Assembly (NCBI RefSeq): GCF_964222135.1
Contig: NZ_CAXQBR010000089.1
Coordinates: forward strand, 1 to 64,000
Direction: 5' to 3'
DNA length: 64,000 nt
DNA from: Euzebya sp.
GTDB lineage: Bacteria > Actinomycetota > Nitriliruptoria > Euzebyales > Euzebyaceae
Under the pieces are notes generated by a model. That model worked only from the letters and a program-made list of their open reading frames with translations. It ran no database searches and was not told where the DNA came from. This document shows positions 1 to 7,024 of the stretch, piece after piece; the stretch's first letter is position 1; every line of letters starts with the position of its first letter. Made by a program: the position numbers and the translations under genes.

Positions 1-869
1 GGCCCGAGCTCCCCCCCCTCGGCGGCGCCCTCCGCGGCGGCGGCCTCCGGAGCGCGGGGCTCGGCGTCGGCCGGCGCCGCGGCCTGGTCCCCGGCCCCAC
101 CGCCGCGCCCGCGGGCGCACCCGCCCCCGGCACCCCGGCCGGGTCCCTCGCCCGCCCCGTCGACGACGTGGCGGCCCCCCCGGCGGGACGGGCCCTGGCC
201 CTCGCCGGCGCGCCCTACCTCGTGCTGGTCGGCGTGGTGCTGGTCACCCGGCTCGTCCCGCCGGTCCAGGACGCCCTCCGCAGCGTGTCGTGGAGCTGGA
301 CGGTCGCCGACGCGTTCAGCGGCTCCGTCGAACCGCTGTACCACCCCGGCACCGTCCTGGCGGTCGGCTTCGTCGCCGGCGTGGTCGCCAACCGCCTCGG
401 CCGCGCCGACGTCGTCGCGGTCGTCGGCTACACCGTCCGGAAGCTCGGACCCGTCGCCGTGGCCTTGCTCGGGATGCTCGGCCTGTCGCGACTCATGGTC
501 CACGCGGGCATGACCGACACCCTGGCCACGGCTGCCGCGGGCGCCGCCGGCGGGCTGTGGCCGCTCCTCGCCCCCTTCGTCGGGACGCTCGGGACCTTCG
601 TCACCGGGTCGGCGACGGCGTCGAACATCCTGTTCACCGACTTCCAGGTGTCGACGGCCCAGGCGGTCGACCTGCCCGTGGCGGCCATCGCCGGCGGCCA
701 GAACTTCGGCGCGGCGACCGGCAACATCATCTGCCCGCACAACATCGTCGCCGCGGGAGCGACCGTCGACCTGGCGGGCGCGGAGGGGGAGATCCTCCGC
801 CAGACCCTGTGGGTCGCGGCGCTGTACGCGGCTGCGGGGGGTCTGCTCGCCCTGCTGGTCCTCACCTGA
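1..869 (+). CDS. L-lactate permease (LctP family), C-terminal part
   Basis: Membrane permease for lactate or related hydroxy acids; only the C-terminal 288 residues are in the window. The frame is open to the left edge, so the gene starts outside; the GTG at 168 is internal. The visible part opens with a low-complexity Ala/Pro/Gly linker, then hydrophobic segments starting near LALAGAPYLVLVGVVLV. The family hallmark is clear near the end: GGQNFGAATGNIICPHNIVA, followed by GATVDLAGAEGEILRQTLW. These match the conserved C-terminal stretch of LldP/LctP permeases. The last residues form a final transmembrane helix. The stop at 869 is followed by a strong stem-loop. Upstream partners such as lactate dehydrogenase genes cannot be seen. 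Confidence 0.93.
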   Translation, partial: PELPPLGGALRGGGLRSAGLGVGRRRGLVPGPTAAPAGAPAPGTPAGSLARPVDDVAAPPAGRALALAGAPYLVLVGVVLVTRLVPPVQDALRSVSWSWTVADAFSGSVEPLYHPGTVLAVGFVAGVVANRLGRADVVAVVGYTVRKLGPVAVALLGMLGLSRLMVHAGMTDTLATAAAGAAGGLWPLLAPFVGTLGTFVTGSATASNILFTDFQVSTAQAVDLPVAAIAGGQNFGAATGNIICPHNIVAAGATVDLAGAEGEILRQTLWVAALYAAAGGLLALLVLT

Positions 870-879
870 GGGTCCCGAC

Positions 880-909
880 CGGAGGTCCCGGCCGGCGTGG
901 GGACCTCCG
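880..909 (+). terminator. Stem-loop after the lactate permease
   Basis: A perfect 10-bp inverted repeat (arms 880-889 and 900-909, core GGAGGTCCC/GGGACCTCC) with a 10-nt loop starts 11 nt after the permease stop. There is no T tract, as is common in high-GC actinobacteria. Confidence 0.65.
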
Positions 910-1031
910 TCCCGCGCGGTCAGGGCCGGTCGGCATGTCGCGGACTGAGGGACTCGGCGAACGTGTGGGTCGTCCCGGAGACACCAGGAACCACCAGGTG
1001 TGGGACATCGGCACACGAGGAGTCGATCCAG

Positions 1032-1583
1032 ATGAGCACCATCGAGCGCGAGACCGTCGAGACCACCGAGACCGCCCCCCTGGCGATGAAGCTGCGGACC
1101 CACCGCCTGTTCTCCATCGTCGCCATCGCCGCCATGGTGATCGGCATCGGCTCGGTGCTGGGCGGCTTCGCCGGCGCGGTCTACACCTACGACCAGGCCG
1201 CCACCCAGGACATCACCACCCCGGAGGACGCCCGCATCGCCGAGGCGCCCGTCCGCGGCCCGCTGACGATGTGGGCGCAGTCCGACATCATCACCCACCA
1301 CCAGCTGGACCGGACCGGCGGCCTGTACTACTCCCAGATGGAGCGCGAGGTGCAGGCGGTCGACGAGGAGGGCAACGCGGTCGTGGACGACGACGGCCAG
1401 CCCGTGATGGTGCCGAACGAGGCCCGGATGTCCTGGCTCGACGCGACCACCCTGACCACCAGCCTGAACATGGGGATCATGGCCTACGCACTGGCGGCCT
1501 TCGCGGTCGTCGTCGGCCTGGTCCTGACCGGCACCGGCTGGGTCATCTGGCGCCTCCGCGACGCCGAGGTCGCCCTCCACTGA
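1032..1583 (+). CDS. Putative membrane protein with two transmembrane helices
   Basis: A 183-residue protein of unknown function. The ATG at 1032 was chosen because AGGAG lies about 10 nt upstream; an earlier in-frame GTG at 897 would add an Arg-rich, non-conserved leader. After a hydrophilic N-terminus (MSTIERETVETTE) there is a helix near residues 25-50 (LFSIVAIAAMVIGIGSVLGG), a roughly 90-residue extracytoplasmic loop rich in acidic residues, and a second helix near 150-175 (ALAAFAVVVGLVLTGTGWVI). No catalytic motif is visible. A strong terminator follows, so it is probably a single-gene unit. I do not recognise the family. Confidence 0.8.
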   Translation: MSTIERETVETTETAPLAMKLRTHRLFSIVAIAAMVIGIGSVLGGFAGAVYTYDQAATQDITTPEDARIAEAPVRGPLTMWAQSDIITHHQLDRTGGLYYSQMEREVQAVDEEGNAVVDDDGQPVMVPNEARMSWLDATTLTTSLNMGIMAYALAAFAVVVGLVLTGTGWVIWRLRDAEVALH

Positions 1584-1625
1584 CACGATCGGCGCGACCA
1601 GCCCGCCGACCACCCATCACCGACC

Positions 1626-1652
1626 CGAGGGCCCCGCGACGCGGGGCCCTCG
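1626..1652 (+). terminator. Strong intrinsic terminator
   Basis: Perfect 12-bp GC stem (arms 1626-1637 and 1641-1652, CGAGGGCCCCGC and its complement) with a 3-nt GAC loop, followed by CCCGTTTG. It separates the small membrane protein from the serine hydrolase gene. Confidence 0.85.
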
Positions 1653-1695
1653 CCCGTTTGGGCGGACGGAGGTCGCCTCGCTACCGTCCTGCGCC

Positions 1696-3054
1696 ATGAC
1701 TCGAGTCAGGTGGGTGCTGCTCGTCCTCCTCGGAGTGCTGGTCGTCGCGCTCGGCGGGGCGTACCTCTACGCCAGACCGCTGCTGCTGACCGGCACCGGG
1801 TACGCCGCCCACAACGCCTGCGCGGTCCAGCTGGTCGCCGGTCGCGACGCGGCCGCCCCCGCGCGGGACCTGCCGCCGAACCCGCTGGTCCCGTACCTGC
1901 GCACATCCGTCGACGCCGAGGAGGGGACCGTCACGTCGTCCGTCCTCGGGCTGCTGGCCCGTCAGACCGCGTACCACGCCGAGGGGCTGGGCTGCACCCT
2001 CGCCGACGCGCGGCCCGAGCTGACCGCCCCCGACCCCGTCGAGGCGGGGGAGGGGGAGTGGCCCGCCGGCGAGGACGTCGGCCCCCCGCCGGCGGACGTC
2101 GACGTCGATGCGCTGACCGCCGCGGTCGACGCGGCCTTCGCCGAGGGGCACCCGAGCGGCCTGGAGGTCGGCACCCGCGCCGTCGTCGTCGTCCACGAGG
2201 GCCGCATCGTCGCCGAGCGGTACGCCGCGGGGTTCGACGCCTCCACCCGCCAGCTCGGGTGGTCGATGTCGAAGAGCGTCACGGGGATGGCGCTCGGGCG
2301 TCTCGTCGCCGACGGGGTCATCGACGTCGACGACGCCGGGCTGCTCGAGGCGTGGGACGACGAGCGCGCGGACATCACCGTCGAGGACCTGCTGCGCATG
2401 TCGAGCGGGCTGTCCTGGGACGAGGCCTACGACCTCGGCACCGAGATCACCCGGATGCTCTACCTCGAGGACGACATGGGCGCCTTCGCGGCCGACCAGC
2501 CGCTCGCCCACGACCCCGGCACGTTCCAGTCGTACTCCTCGGGCACCACGAACATCCTCTGCGACGTCATGCAGCAGCGGTCCGGGATGGGCACCGAGAT
2601 GCTGCACGAGCTGGTGTTCGAGCCGCTCGGCATGGCGTCGGCCATCATCGAACCGGATGCCGACGGCGGGCTGGTCTGCGCCTCCTACGTCTGGGCGACC
2701 CCGCGGGACTGGGCCCGGTTCGGCCTCTGGGCCCTGCAGGGCGGTGAGTGGGACGGCGAGCAGCTCGTCGACGAGACCTGGGTCGGCGACACGACGTCCC
2801 TGGTCGACGTCGAGACCGAGGAGCTGGGCCACGCCGCCCACTGGTGGGTCAACGAGACGGCGCAGGGGTCCCTCCGGTTCCCCGAGATGCCCGCCGACGC
2901 GTTCTGGGCGTCGGGCCACGACGGGCAGCGGGTCGTCGTGGTTCCCTCTGCCGACCTCGTCGTGGTCCGCCAGGGCTTCACCCCGGGCCTCCCCGGCGAG
3001 GAGCTCGGCATCGACGTGCTGGTGCGCGACGTGATCGCAGCCCTCGGCGCCTGA
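1696..3054 (+). CDS. Membrane-anchored serine hydrolase, class C beta-lactamase-like
   Basis: A 452-residue member of the penicillin-binding protein/class C beta-lactamase-like serine hydrolases. An N-terminal helix (VLLVLLGVLVVALGGAYLYA, about residues 7-26) probably tethers it to the outer face of the membrane. The active-site motifs are present in order: SMSK (SxxK nucleophile and lysine), YSSG (in the place of YxN), and GHDGQ (the HxG-type third motif near the C-terminus). The fold and motifs support hydrolysis of a peptide, ester or beta-lactam-like bond, but the substrate is unknown; many such proteins are esterases or D-aminopeptidase-like rather than true lactamases. The ATG sits 8 nt after TACCGT, so the mRNA may be leaderless. 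It stands alone between two intergenic regions. Confidence 0.9.
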   Translation: MTRVRWVLLVLLGVLVVALGGAYLYARPLLLTGTGYAAHNACAVQLVAGRDAAAPARDLPPNPLVPYLRTSVDAEEGTVTSSVLGLLARQTAYHAEGLGCTLADARPELTAPDPVEAGEGEWPAGEDVGPPPADVDVDALTAAVDAAFAEGHPSGLEVGTRAVVVVHEGRIVAERYAAGFDASTRQLGWSMSKSVTGMALGRLVADGVIDVDDAGLLEAWDDERADITVEDLLRMSSGLSWDEAYDLGTEITRMLYLEDDMGAFAADQPLAHDPGTFQSYSSGTTNILCDVMQQRSGMGTEMLHELVFEPLGMASAIIEPDADGGLVCASYVWATPRDWARFGLWALQGGEWDGEQLVDETWVGDTTSLVDVETEELGHAAHWWVNETAQGSLRFPEMPADAFWASGHDGQRVVVVPSADLVVVRQGFTPGLPGEELGIDVLVRDVIAALGA

Positions 3055-3073
3055 CCCTGGTCGACCGAGGCCC

Positions 3074-3104
3074 TTGACCCTCAGGTGACCTGAGGGTCGA
3101 TGCT
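3074..3104 (+). promoter_or_regulatory. MerR-type promoter-operator
   Basis: TTGACC (-35, 3074-3079) and GATGCT (-10, 3099-3104) are separated by 19 bp, the stretched spacing typical of MerR-activated promoters. Between them lies a perfect inverted repeat: arm GACCCTCAGG at 3076-3085, centre TGA, arm CCTGAGGGTC at 3089-3098. The ATG of the MerR gene is 6 nt after the -10 box, so the transcript should be leaderless and autoregulated. Confidence 0.9.
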
Positions 3105-3110
3105 GCGCAC

Positions 3111-3941
3111 ATGCCCGCATCGCCTCCGCTGCTCAGCATCGGCAGCTTCAGCCGTCTGGCCCACCTGAGCGTCCCCGCCCTGCGGCACTACCACGAGCTC
3201 GGTCTCCTCGAGCCCGCGGCGGTCGACCCCCGGACCGGGTACCGCCGCTACGCGCCCGAGCAGGCCGAGGCCGCCCACCTGATCCGTCGACTGCGGGCGC
3301 TCGAGATGCCCCTCGAGGAGGTCGCGGCGGTCCTCGCCACCGACGACCCCGACGCCCGCGACCGGGTCATCGCTGCCCACCTCGCCCGCATGGAGGCGGC
3401 CCTGGACCGCACCCGCTGGGCGGTCGCGAGCCTCCGCGCCCTGCTGTCCGATGACGTCGAGGGCGGCCTGGTCGTCGAGCGGCGCCACCTCCCCGCCTGC
3501 CGGGCGCTGACCCGCACGACCGTCGTCGACGTCGACGCGATCAGCGACTGGTTCGCCGACACCCACCCGCGGCTGGGGCGGGCCCTCGCGGACCTGGGGG
3601 TCGCGCCGGTCGGCCCGTTCGGGGCGACCTACGACGATGCGTGGTTCGCCGACGGTGCCGGGACGGTGACCGCGTTCGTCCCGATCGCCACCGCCACCCG
3701 CGTCGGCGCGGACCTGGGCGGCCTTGAGGTCATCGAGCTGCCCGCCGGCGACGTCGCCGTGGCCACCCACGTCGGCGGCTACGGCGACCTCGACCGGACC
3801 TACGGCGCGCTCGGCCGCCACGTGGCGGAGGCCGGCGTCGAAGGGCCCGGCCCGATCCGCGAGCACTACCTGATCGGTCCCGGCGACGCCCCGGACCCGG
3901 CGGGCTGGCGCACCGAGGTGTGCTGGCCCGTCACCCGCTGA
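3111..3941 (+). CDS. MerR-family regulator with GyrI-like effector domain
   Basis: A 276-residue BmrR-like transcription factor. Residues 8-75 are the MerR winged-helix domain: IGSFSRLAHLSVPALRHYHE, then the wing RTGYRRYAPEQ. A linker helix (about 80-115) leads to a C-terminal GyrI/AraC-effector-like domain (about 125-276) that in this family binds hydrophobic or cationic small molecules. The operator lies directly upstream, and the start is leaderless. The VOC gene begins 19 nt after the stop with its own Shine-Dalgarno, so the two are probably co-transcribed and the VOC protein is a likely target of the sensed compound. No cysteines are placed as in the metal sensors, so a drug or small-molecule sensor is the better reading. 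Confidence 0.93.
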   Translation: MPASPPLLSIGSFSRLAHLSVPALRHYHELGLLEPAAVDPRTGYRRYAPEQAEAAHLIRRLRALEMPLEEVAAVLATDDPDARDRVIAAHLARMEAALDRTRWAVASLRALLSDDVEGGLVVERRHLPACRALTRTTVVDVDAISDWFADTHPRLGRALADLGVAPVGPFGATYDDAWFADGAGTVTAFVPIATATRVGADLGGLEVIELPAGDVAVATHVGGYGDLDRTYGALGRHVAEAGVEGPGPIREHYLIGPGDAPDPAGWRTEVCWPVTR

Positions 3942-3960
3942 CGACGAGGAGGAGCACACC

Positions 3961-4335
3961 ATGTCCGCACGCATCGCCCACATCTGCGTCGACGCCGTCG
4001 ACGCCGCCGCCCTGGCCGCCTTCTGGAGCCAGGTGCTCGACCAGCCCGTCGACGAGGGCGCGAGCCCGTACTACGCCGGCATCGGCATCGCCGACCGCCA
4101 GCCGGGACGGACCGCCATGATGTTCCTGATGGTCCCCGAGCCGCCGTCGGGGACGAAGAACCGGGTCCACGTCGACCTGGTCGCCGACGGGGACCTCGCG
4201 GCGGAGACCGCGCGCGTCGTCGCCCTCGGCGCCACCCACGTCGGGGACTTCGACGAGTACGGCACCACCTGGGCCAGCTTCACCGACCCCGAGGGCAACG
4301 CCTTCGACATCGCGGTGGCCGGCGCCCACCAGTGA
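3961..4335 (+). CDS. VOC-family (glyoxalase-like) protein
   Basis: A 124-residue vicinal-oxygen-chelate fold protein with two beta-alpha-beta-beta-beta modules: IAHICVDAVDAAALAAFWSQ opens the first and the stretch ending FTDPEGNAFDIAVAG closes the second. The EGNAFDI motif is the usual C-terminal VOC signature carrying the acidic metal-ligand position. It resembles the small glyoxalase-like domain proteins (Glyoxalase_6 type) that bind or modify small molecules, and no specific substrate can be read from the sequence. GAGGAGGAG precedes the ATG at a good distance. It forms an operon with the upstream MerR gene. Its 3' end converges closely on the CWB2 gene on the other strand (15 nt). Confidence 0.88.
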   Translation: MSARIAHICVDAVDAAALAAFWSQVLDQPVDEGASPYYAGIGIADRQPGRTAMMFLMVPEPPSGTKNRVHVDLVADGDLAAETARVVALGATHVGDFDEYGTTWASFTDPEGNAFDIAVAGAHQ

Positions 4336-4350
4336 CGCCGGCCGAGGGGG

Positions 4351-6543
4351 TCAGCTCGCCAGGTCGCCGACGATGTCGGCGGCCACCGCCTCGCTCACGT
4401 ACGAGGTGTCGCCGATGATGAACGCCGTCGACGCACGGGGGTCGAGCGCCTGCAGGAACCCCGCGGTCTCCGCGGGGCAGCGGTCGCTGCCGACCCCGAG
4501 CTGCGGCGCGTCGTTCCGGGCCGACAGGGGTGCGGAGGCGAGCGTCAACGCCCACCCGTCCTCGCGGTCGAGGTTGGTGATCACGACCTGGTCGACGGGC
4601 CCGTCGAGGACCGCCGGCCACAGGGTGGTGGCGACCGCGGCGGCCGTCCCCATCCGGTTGTCACCCGCGATCCGACGGCTGCCCGGCGCCGCCGCCGCTG
4701 CGACGTCGCTGATCGCGTTCGGACCGCCGAGGACCGTCGTGGTGGTGATGCCCAGGTCGGTCAGCGCCCGCTGGGCTGCGGGGTGCAGGGCGGCGGTGGG
4801 GGTCAGGACGATCGGCACGCCGGCCTCGGCGCCGTACGCACCGCCGGTCACCGCGTCCGGGAAGCGCTCGCCGAAGGCCAGCAGCGCCTCGGTGGCGCCG
4901 GGACGCTCGGTGACCACCCGGCGGGCGATCGCCTCCGCCGTCTCGTAGCGCGTCGGGCCGGCGAAGCGCTCGACGACGTAGCCGGCCGTGGTCAGCTCGG
5001 ACTCGACGGCCGTGGAGACCGCGTTCGTGCCACCCATGATCCGCACGCGTCCGCCGTCGGGGAGGGCGCGGTCGAGCTCGGTCCGCGTGGCCGGGTCCAG
5101 CGCCGCGGTCGGCCCCCCGGCGGTGTAGAGGATGCACGAGTCGTCCGCGGCGAGCGGCGCGCCCGCGAGCGCGTCGGCGAACACGTCGTCGCGGGCCAGC
5201 ACCACCGTGCGGGCCTGGTCCGGTTCGGTGAACAGGAACTGGCACAGGTTGATGGCCACCCGCTGGACGCCGTCGCCCTCGATGCGGGGCACGTCCCCCT
5301 CCACCACCTGGACCGGTGCGGTCGGGCCGGTCGGGCTGACCGTGTGGTCGACGGCCAGCGCGGTCGCCTCGTTGTGGTAGGTGCCCGGCACCGCGCTGGC
5401 GGTGACACCGAACGTCAGGGTCACGGTGCCACCGGCCGGGGCGGTGAGCGGGCCGTCCCAGGTGAGGGTCCGCCCGGTCACCTGCGGGTCGGTGGTCGTC
5501 GCGCCGGTCGTGGTGCCCGCGGTGTAGGTGAAGCCCTCGGGGAGGGTGTCGCGCACCTCGGTCACGGTCACGGCCTCGTCGTTCGGGTTGTGGACGGTGA
5601 TCGTGTAGCGGTCCGGCGCGCCCGGGCCGACCGGCGTGGCCTCCGCCGTCTTCGCCGTCGACAGCGGGATCCGCCCCTCCGGCGAGAACGTCGTCAGGTG
5701 GGAGTAGGTCGCCGCAGCGGACGGGGCCAGGGAGAACGACCAGCTCAGCCCGGCGCCGTTGTCGATCTGCTCGTCGCAGCGGCAGGTGTCGTCGAAGGGC
5801 TGCTGGGCGCCGATGCGGGCCCACACCTCGCTGTAGCCGGCCTCGTAGGAGTGGCTGCCGGGGGTCAGGGGGAGCCACTGCTCCACCCGGTCGCCCGGGC
5901 CGGTGCCGTCGGCGTCCACCGCCACGCAGGCGATCGCGCCGCCGGGCCCCTGGCGGCCGTAGCCGTCGTCGGAGTCCTGGAGGTAGCAGTCACCGGCCCG
6001 GTACAGGATCCCGTCGGCACCGAGGTCGCCGACGTTCTCGACGGTGACGTCGGTGCGGTAGGACTCCTCCCCGGCGACGTAGCTGTCGACCTGGGTGATC
6101 CGGAGGGTGGTGCCGGGCAGGTCGACGGTGGTGGTGATCCGGTGGGGGTCGCCCTGGGTGCCCGACCCGCTGACCGCGGACTGGCTGACCGGCGTGAACG
6201 TGGTCCGCGGTCCGGCCGCGCTCCCGGCGGGGATGTCGGCGGGACCGAACAGGGTCCCCGCCGTCGCGATCAGGGTGGCGCAGGCGGTGTCGCCGTAGAA
6301 CTCGCCCTGGTCGTCGGCGATGTGGCGCACCGCGCAGTTCAGGACGTCGCTGATCTCGATCTCGGTGAGCGCGCCGGTGGGGACCTCGATCGTGGCCGTC
6401 CCCTGAGCGCCTGCGGGTCTGGGCGTCAGGAGCGCGGCCAGGACGACGGCGACGATGACCAGTGCCGTACAGGGGTGGTGGCGGCGCGCGCCGGTGCGGT
6501 GCGGGACGCCGATCGAGGAGCGGTGGGAGACGGACGTGCGCAT
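4351..6543 (-). CDS. Secreted surface protein: DUF11-like domain plus three CWB2 repeats
   Basis: A 730-residue exported protein. The ATG at 6543 has GGAGG 5-6 nt upstream; the open frame continues further but without conservation. A signal peptide covers residues 1-46 (VIVAVVLAALLTPRPAGA, cut before QG). Residues about 50-305 are a Cys-containing extracellular region of unknown type. About 305-420 is a DUF11/conserved-repeat Ig-like domain (YTITVHNPNDEAVTVTEV, DTLPEGF). Residues about 425-730 hold three type-2 cell-wall-binding repeats, with the usual signatures FADALAGAPLAA, FPDAVTGGAYGAEAG and VLGGPNAIS. In Clostridioides such triple CWB2 modules anchor proteins non-covalently to a wall polymer. 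Here the N-terminal part is presumably displayed; its ligand is unknown. Confidence 0.9.
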   Translation of the reverse strand: MRTSVSHRSSIGVPHRTGARRHHPCTALVIVAVVLAALLTPRPAGAQGTATIEVPTGALTEIEISDVLNCAVRHIADDQGEFYGDTACATLIATAGTLFGPADIPAGSAAGPRTTFTPVSQSAVSGSGTQGDPHRITTTVDLPGTTLRITQVDSYVAGEESYRTDVTVENVGDLGADGILYRAGDCYLQDSDDGYGRQGPGGAIACVAVDADGTGPGDRVEQWLPLTPGSHSYEAGYSEVWARIGAQQPFDDTCRCDEQIDNGAGLSWSFSLAPSAAATYSHLTTFSPEGRIPLSTAKTAEATPVGPGAPDRYTITVHNPNDEAVTVTEVRDTLPEGFTYTAGTTTGATTTDPQVTGRTLTWDGPLTAPAGGTVTLTFGVTASAVPGTYHNEATALAVDHTVSPTGPTAPVQVVEGDVPRIEGDGVQRVAINLCQFLFTEPDQARTVVLARDDVFADALAGAPLAADDSCILYTAGGPTAALDPATRTELDRALPDGGRVRIMGGTNAVSTAVESELTTAGYVVERFAGPTRYETAEAIARRVVTERPGATEALLAFGERFPDAVTGGAYGAEAGVPIVLTPTAALHPAAQRALTDLGITTTTVLGGPNAISDVAAAAAPGSRRIAGDNRMGTAAAVATTLWPAVLDGPVDQVVITNLDREDGWALTLASAPLSARNDAPQLGVGSDRCPAETAGFLQALDPRASTAFIIGDTSYVSEAVAADIVGDLAS

Positions 6544-6799
6544 GACGACCTCCGACGTCGGGGAGACCCTCCGATCGTCCGCCTCGCGGGCCGGCCGAGG
6601 TGAGGCCGGTGGTCCTCGGCAGGCGATGACGTTCGGCCCTCGGGAATGCTCCCGCCCGCGCCGACCTTGTAGTTCAAAATCCAACTACGCGGAGGCGATG
6701 ACGTGGAGCTGCGGGACGACGTGACCGGCCGGGCCGGTTCGCGGGCCCGGCGACGGGTAGGGCACCGAGTCCAGAGGTCACCCGAGAGAGGAGCCCGCC

Positions 6800-7024
6800 A
6801 TGGCCCAGGACCACAGCGCGAACGACCAGAAGCCGACGGACCGCCCCACCGACGAGCGCGAGGTGGAGGAGCTGCGCGAGTCCGCCAAGTCGATGGGCGT
6901 CGAGGACGCCGACCAGAAGGACCCCGACGAGGTCGTCGAGGCCGTCCAGCACACCCAGACCGACTCCGAGACCTCACCCAGCGGGTGGAAGGCCGAGGAG
7001 GAGGGCGGTGACCGCGACCGCTGA
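6800..7024 (+). CDS. Small acidic hypothetical protein
   Basis: A 74-residue, strongly hydrophilic and acidic protein (for example DEREVEELRESAKSMGVEDA) with no hydrophobic core segment and no motif I recognise; probably partly disordered. GAGAGGAG lies 7 nt before the ATG, which argues that it is real. Its last 17 nt overlap the GTG start of the monooxygenase gene, and the GAGGAGGAGGG within its own 3' end serves as Shine-Dalgarno for that gene, so the two are translationally coupled. Similar short acidic proteins are often stress-related in actinobacteria, but that is only an analogy. Confidence 0.75.
   Translation: MAQDHSANDQKPTDRPTDEREVEELRESAKSMGVEDADQKDPDEVVEAVQHTQTDSETSPSGWKAEEEGGDRDR

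Noticed and set aside
1681-3120. Long minus-strand open frame opposite the serine hydrolase
   Set aside because: Its predicted protein is rich in Arg, Gly and Asp with no domain, and it mirrors the third codon positions of a gene with clear motifs. It is a shadow of high GC content.
6669-6688. GTAGTT-N8-AACTAC inverted repeat upstream of the first CWB2 gene
   Set aside because: Six-base arms in a rare AT-rich patch could be an operator, but there is no second copy or matching regulator, so I left it out of the feature list. The remaining 256-nt spacer shows nothing else.
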